Positions 60,100 through 64,000 of a DNA stretch of 64,000 nucleotides are shown here, piece after piece. The stretch covers positions 1 through 64,000 of the forward strand of contig JAKPKY010000065.1 of NCBI GenBank assembly GCA_029553505.1, written 5' to 3'. The translations under genes and the position numbers were made by a program. Source of the stretch: Planctomycetota bacterium (GTDB taxonomy: Bacteria; Planctomycetota; Phycisphaerae; SM23-33). The notes under the pieces were generated by a model. It was not told the origin of the DNA and did no database searches. It worked only from the letters and a program-made list of their open reading frames with translations. Numbering within the stretch: position 1 is the stretch's first letter; each line of letters starts with the position of its first letter.

Positions 60100-60708
60100 A
60101 TGAAAGACTTCCTGCACGTCGTCGCCAGCCCGCGCGGGGACGAGTCGTTCTCCGTCCGCGTGGGGCGGCGGTTCCTGCAATCGCTCCCGGGCGTCGCCGT
60201 CGAGACGCTCGACCTGTTCCGCGCCGACCTGCCGCCTTTCGACGCGCCATACGCGGCCGCCAAGTACGCCGTTCTTGGCGGCGCGACGCCCGCCGACGAT
60301 GCCCAGCGCGCCTGGAAGCGCGTCATCGAACTCGCCGACCACTTCAAGTCGTTCGACGGCTACGTGTTCTCCGCGGGCATGTGGAACTTCGGAATCCCGT
60401 ACCGCCTCAAGCACTACCTGGACCTGGTCGTCCAGCCGGGGCTGACGTTCTCCTACTCGCCGCAAAAAGGCTACCAGGGTCTGGTCACGGGCAAGCCCGC
60501 GGTCCTTGCCCTGGCGAGGGGGGCCGACTACTCCCCCGGAAGCGGCGCCGAGGCCATGGACATGCAGCGCCCATACCTGGAGGCGATCCTGCGGTTCATC
60601 GGATTCGCCGACATCCGCACGATCGTCGTCCAGCCGACGCTGGGCGACGAGCGTGCCCTGGACGCCGCGCTGACCGAGGCCGACCGAATCGCCCGCGAAT
60701 TCCGGTAG
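60100..60708 (+). CDS. FMN-dependent NAD(P)H oxidoreductase (AzoR-like)
   Basis: 202 aa from the ATG at 60100, which has GGAAAGGGG upstream; a GTG at 60082 would add six residues. Flavodoxin-like fold: ASPRGDESFSVRVG (FMN-phosphate loop, about 9-22) and AGMWNFGIPYRLKHYLDLVVQ (about 92-112), the quinone/azo reductase motif. It reduces quinones, azo compounds or similar acceptors with NAD(P)H. It follows the dehydrogenase gene by 34 bases. Confidence 0.85.
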   Translation: MKDFLHVVASPRGDESFSVRVGRRFLQSLPGVAVETLDLFRADLPPFDAPYAAAKYAVLGGATPADDAQRAWKRVIELADHFKSFDGYVFSAGMWNFGIPYRLKHYLDLVVQPGLTFSYSPQKGYQGLVTGKPAVLALARGADYSPGSGAEAMDMQRPYLEAILRFIGFADIRTIVVQPTLGDERALDAALTEADRIAREFR

Positions 60709-60773
60709 GGTCCGTGCCGTGGTTTGCGGAGTTCCGCGCCAGCGGGACGAAGCAACCACGGTTGTCAAAGAAG

Positions 60774-60862
60774 AGAGCGGGATTTCGGGATTCCAGGGAT
60801 TCCACGGAGTTCTTGAATTCAAAACCTCCTTGGAATCCCTTGAATCCGTGGAATCCCGCTCT
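60774..60862. repeat. GGGATTCCA-type inverted repeat, gene-less hairpin
   Basis: AGAGCGGGATTTCGGGATTC and the continuation ...CACGGAG is answered by CTCCTTGGAATCCCTTGAAT and ...GGAATCCCGCTCT. About 89 bases, with inverted short-period arms, the same architecture as the arms of the gene cassettes but with no gene. Confidence 0.65.
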
Positions 60863-60897
60863 GATTTTCCCTTTGCATGCCCCGCGCTGCGCAAGAC

Positions 60898-60934
60898 AAA
60901 GGCGTGGCGGTTCCCCCTTGCCGCCACGCCTTTT
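60898..60934. terminator. Bidirectional terminator between convergent genes
   Basis: AAAGGCGTGGCGG pairs with CCGCCACGCCTTTT around a 10-base loop. A-run and T-run flanks make it a terminator on both strands, between the oxidoreductase gene and the minus-strand secreted protein gene. Confidence 0.75.
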
Positions 60935-60951
60935 CGGTTGTCGCGCGGGTG

Positions 60952-62991
60952 CTACTCGGCCGGCTTCCACCCGCTGTAGGACACCTCGAAGTACAGCTCG
61001 TCGCCGGGCAGGGCGAGGATCTTCTCCAGGCGGAAGAGCTTTCCGTTGATGGGCAGCTCGACCTTCATCGGCGTGGCGCCGGCTGCCATCGCCTCACGCG
61101 CCACCCGCTCGTCGAACTGCTTCTGCATGCCCCGCGCCTGCTGCGCCGCGTTGGCGCGGATCACGGCCGCGCCCGGGCCCGTCGACAGCGAGGCGAACTC
61201 CGTGACCAGGCGCATCGGGCCGGTGAAACCGCTCTTCTCACCGAAGAGCCCCTCGGGCACGGTGTATTTGCCCTCGGCCGGCAGGTAGTAGTTGAACATC
61301 ACGTGCATGACCGGAACGGTCAGCGACGGCAGCGTGACCTTCAGGCGACCCTGCGCCGGGGCGGTCTTCTCCGGCGTCTGGACGTAGACGATCTCGACGG
61401 GGAATGCCGTCATCTCCCGCGAACCGGTGCCGCTGCGGATCAGCGGAATCAGCACGTTTCCGTCCTTGTCCTTGGCGGGCGAGGCGGCGTTGCCCGCCAC
61501 CGCCACCGACCAGATTTCCGCGTCGGCGGGCATCTTCACCCGCAGGAACTGGTTGCGGTTGTTCCGCACGCTGTAGACCAGGTTCGTGATCCGCCGACCG
61601 TCGTTGAGCTGCATGGCCGTCAGCAGTGCGCTGTCGACGATCGTCGCCAGCACCGACACTTCCTCGTGGCGGCGGATCGTCAGCGGGACGGTGAACTTCT
61701 CGCCCACGTAGCGATAGGCCAGCAGGATCGGCTGGTTGGTCATCGCCACGATGTCCGAGGGGAGTTGGCGGACGTCGATGGCCGTCGCGCCCGTCGCCTC
61801 GCCCGCGGCGATTTCCACGTTCGCCAGCGCGATCACGCCCACGTAGCCCCGCTCGCGCTCCACGCCGACCGTCCGCAGCACGGGGGCAGCGGCCGAGTCC
61901 TTCGCCGGCTGCTCGTAGGTGACGTACAGGCTGTACGCCCCGATCGCCTCGCCTCGCAGCACGACCGTCAGTTCGCCCGCGTCGCTGACGCGCCAGTCGG
62001 AGACGCTCTGCCCGATGACCGTCAGCACGCTGGCGCCCTTCGGCGCCGTCAGTTTCAGCTCGCGCACGCCCGAGTGCAGGATGTTGTAGTTGACCATCTC
62101 CTGGCAGAGCAGCATTCCGTCTCCGACGGCGACCAGCGTGCGCGTCTCGGCGTAGAGCTTGGGGTCGGCCTTTTCGACCTTCGGCAGCGCCCGCTCCCAG
62201 GAGACGGCCACGTTGGGCCCGGCGGGAATCGCGGCGGCCACGGTCGTCTTGCCCGCGGCCGTCTTGGCCAGTTGCGACTGCGCCGACGCCACCTTCACGT
62301 CCACGTTCTCGCGGTCCAGCGTCATCTCCAGCACGCTCGAACTCGCCAGCGGGCGCGAGAACGACACCGTGTTGATGCCGCCGGCCTTGTTGACCTTCAC
62401 CGTGAACGTCAGCGTCGCCTCGATGACGCCGCTCTTCTCCGTCAGCAGTTCGTACTGCCCGCCGGCGGCGCTGAGATACACGCCGTCGGCCGGCTGGAAC
62501 ACGTACTTCGTCAGCGCCACCTCGTTGGGCAAAATGGCGATGCGCTTCCAGCCCTTCTCGCGCAGGATGTTGAGCTTGAGCTTCAGCGTGAACTCCGCCG
62601 ACTCGTCGCCCAGCGCGCCGGTGTAATCGGCCGCCGCGACGATGTAGTCCGTCGGCGGGGGGATCGCCTTGTCTTCCGCCGCGCGACGCTCCACCGACCA
62701 CTTCAGCAGCTCCTTGAACTCGTTCCACGGAAGGTCGATGGACGTCCCCGGCCCGATGCCCTTGACCTCCACGTTCAACAGGTCCTGCACTTCCTTCCAC
62801 GGAACGGTGATAAGGTTGCTCTTTTTCGTCGGGTCGTAGCCGGTGATGCGGACGAATTCGTCCCAACTGAGCGTCACCGTGCCCTTGCCGTCGGCGAGCT
62901 TGGGAACCTTCGGCGCCTCCTGCGCCGTGGCCGACCCCGCAAGGCCCCACAGAATCGCCGCCGCCGTCAGAATCGCAACAAGACGTTTCAT
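60952..62991 (-). CDS. Large secreted protein of unknown function
   Basis: 679 aa. The ATG at 62991 has AAAGGAG, a strong ribosome site, and a signal peptide (MKRLVAILTAAAILWGLAG) ending in SATAQ-EAP. The mature part is mostly beta-strand, with a repeated lipid- or surface-type character: ITGYDPTKKSNLITVPWKEV (about 50-69) and further beta-rich stretches. No enzymatic motif is visible. Its start overlaps the stop of the preceding gene (ATGA), so the two are coupled. It ends close to a bidirectional terminator. Confidence 0.7.
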   Translation of the reverse strand: MKRLVAILTAAAILWGLAGSATAQEAPKVPKLADGKGTVTLSWDEFVRITGYDPTKKSNLITVPWKEVQDLLNVEVKGIGPGTSIDLPWNEFKELLKWSVERRAAEDKAIPPPTDYIVAAADYTGALGDESAEFTLKLKLNILREKGWKRIAILPNEVALTKYVFQPADGVYLSAAGGQYELLTEKSGVIEATLTFTVKVNKAGGINTVSFSRPLASSSVLEMTLDRENVDVKVASAQSQLAKTAAGKTTVAAAIPAGPNVAVSWERALPKVEKADPKLYAETRTLVAVGDGMLLCQEMVNYNILHSGVRELKLTAPKGASVLTVIGQSVSDWRVSDAGELTVVLRGEAIGAYSLYVTYEQPAKDSAAAPVLRTVGVERERGYVGVIALANVEIAAGEATGATAIDVRQLPSDIVAMTNQPILLAYRYVGEKFTVPLTIRRHEEVSVLATIVDSALLTAMQLNDGRRITNLVYSVRNNRNQFLRVKMPADAEIWSVAVAGNAASPAKDKDGNVLIPLIRSGTGSREMTAFPVEIVYVQTPEKTAPAQGRLKVTLPSLTVPVMHVMFNYYLPAEGKYTVPEGLFGEKSGFTGPMRLVTEFASLSTGPGAAVIRANAAQQARGMQKQFDERVAREAMAAGATPMKVELPINGKLFRLEKILALPGDELYFEVSYSGWKPAE

Positions 62992-64000
62992 TGTGCGTCT
63001 CCTTTCCATTCGTATTCGACCGTGATCCCCATCGGGTCGGTCGGTTTGACCAGCGTCTTCTCGAACTTGACCAGCCGCCCCGCGCGGGGCGGATCGATGT
63101 TCTGCGGAACGTCCGCGAAGCGCACCAATTCGGGCTTCTCCGTCCAGTGGCGCATTTCGCCGGCCCGGACGGCCGTCAGGTACCTGCCGTTGTCGATCAG
63201 CACGTACTGCTCGTGCGGAAGGGCGATGGCGTTGCCCCCCACGTCGAAGGTGTTGGAATCGCCGGCCGCGTAGGTCAGGTTGGCCGTCATGCTGTTGGCC
63301 AGCAGGGCGTCCGAACCAACGATTGTTTCCTGCCCGCGCTCGCCCGGCACGCCTGCCAGCAGACCGTTGCGGGCGTCGATCTCCCGCAGCGTGAGGAACT
63401 GGGCCTCGTCGATCACCGCGTAGCGCACGCCGTTCGCGCCCTCGACGAACCGCGCCCCGGCCGCCGACGCGTCCGCCGCCGCGGCGTTGAGGTTGAAACT
63501 GCCCAGCGCCACCTTCTGCCCGAGGTTCGTTTCCAGCCGCCCGGCCAGTTCGTCGGCGGAAAACGTCACCTGCACCTGCTGGCCGTTGAACATTACGATC
63601 CGCGGCGCCTCGAGCGCCCATTTGTAATTGTTCTCGATGAACTCCCGCAGCCTGGCGTCGTTCCGCAGTCCGTCGTGGTCGGAATCCGTCGGCTGCGCCA
63701 GACCACCCCCCCACCCGCCGTCGAGAATGCCCTCGGCGTGCTGGCGGACGATGCTGGAGGCGCTTCGGTCCACGTTGGCTCCGCGCGCCTGGCGGAGATT
63801 GTCCAGCAGGACCTGCACGGCCCACTGCTGGGCCTCGCCGCCCGTGACGACGAGCTGGCCGTTGGTTTCCCAGATCACGCCGCTGCTGGTCCCTTCCGCG
63901 CCGGCGCCGGCGGCGGGGGCGGTCGAAGGCACTCCGAGCGTCTCGCGAACGCCGCGCAGCAGGTTGCCCTTGTCATCCGTCGGGCCCAGGCCGGAAACGC
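62988..64000 (-). CDS. Unknown protein of the secreted-protein operon, N-terminal part missing
   Basis: The gene extends beyond the right edge; 337 residues of its C-terminal part are in the window (no start visible; a V-P-S-T stretch at 63932 reads as an internal codon, since the frame stays open to 64000). Residues include GQLVVTGGEAQQWAVQVLLDN and a DSDHDGLRNDARL stretch. The latter is like a calcium-binding DxDxDG loop. The C-terminus holds a beta-rich domain with LVKFEKTLVKPTDPMGITVE. No function is recognised; it is coupled to the secreted protein downstream. Confidence 0.7.
   Translation of the reverse strand, partial: VSGLGPTDDKGNLLRGVRETLGVPSTAPAAGAGAEGTSSGVIWETNGQLVVTGGEAQQWAVQVLLDNLRQARGANVDRSASSIVRQHAEGILDGGWGGGLAQPTDSDHDGLRNDARLREFIENNYKWALEAPRIVMFNGQQVQVTFSADELAGRLETNLGQKVALGSFNLNAAAADASAAGARFVEGANGVRYAVIDEAQFLTLREIDARNGLLAGVPGERGQETIVGSDALLANSMTANLTYAAGDSNTFDVGGNAIALPHEQYVLIDNGRYLTAVRAGEMRHWTEKPELVRFADVPQNIDPPRAGRLVKFEKTLVKPTDPMGITVEYEWKGDAQ

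Noticed and set aside
60877-63273. Long + strand ORF (798 codons) opposite the secreted protein gene
   Set aside because: It is the shadow of the GC-rich minus-strand gene: composition is Arg/Gly/His-rich, with no motif and no ribosome site, while the opposite strand has a signal peptide, a strong AAAGGAG and a coupled start.

Overview
The window is a GC-rich, densely coded bacterial chromosome segment. The organism is probably a planctomycete of the Phycisphaerae type. That rests on gene content and habit: a division and cell-wall (dcw) cluster without ftsA or ftsZ, DUF4159 and DUF1080 proteins, a DUF6485 Cys-rich peptide, many glycoside hydrolases, and intergenic regions full of short-period inverted repeats. 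The assignment is an inference; no rRNA or tRNA gene was recognised.

Layout. 1-11.6 kb: the end of a HAD phosphatase, two S49 (SppA-like) peptidases around a DUF4159 protein and a serine hydrolase, a membrane metallophosphoesterase, two radical-SAM enzymes, an unknown membrane protein and a GT4 glycosyltransferase. 11.8-28.4 kb: the dcw cluster, all on the + strand: mraZ, a small unknown ORF, rsmH, a LysM protein, an FtsL-like protein, ftsI, murE, murF, mraY, ftsW, murG, murC, murB, ddl, ftsQ-like and a membrane protein. It carries the MurE, MurF, MraY, MurG, MurC, MurB and Ddl steps of peptidoglycan precursor synthesis plus the FtsW/FtsI septal synthase. murD, ftsA and ftsZ are not here. 28.5-31 kb: a minus-strand CreD-like / winged-helix / membrane-protein operon with a palindromic operator. 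31.3-36.5 kb: GH16 and GH31 glycosidases, an HTH protein, DUF6485 and an IclR regulator. 36.5-42 kb: ruvC-ruvA-ruvB, cysS and ispF on the minus strand, with foreign cassettes at both ruv junctions. 42.5-49.9 kb: a corrinoid-type protein, a GH51 arabinofuranosidase, a Rho_N-like protein, an AraC regulator divergent from a Gfo/Idh/MocA oxidoreductase and a DUF1080 hydrolase, then deoC. 50.1-52.7 kb: a lower-GC island of three unknown or Sel1-repeat genes. 53-58.9 kb: a GlcD-type FAD dehydrogenase, GH30, a small membrane protein, and etfA/etfB split by another cassette. 59-64 kb: a zinc alcohol dehydrogenase, an NAD(P)H oxidoreductase, and a pair of large proteins that runs off the right edge.

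The most striking feature is the repeat landscape. Three small genes (two four-helix-bundle proteins of the S23/IVS type and one GxxExxY protein) each sit between inverted arms of short-period repeats. Each lies exactly at a junction inside an operon: ruvC|ruvA, ruvA|ruvB and etfB|etfA. The three arm families differ in sequence but share the same architecture. Gene-less hairpin versions of similar repeats lie elsewhere in the window. In several cases the stop codon of a host gene lies inside the repeat arm. A separate 133-bp non-coding element at 54.68-54.82 kb has perfect 17-bp terminal inverted repeats and a 9-bp direct duplication of the flank.
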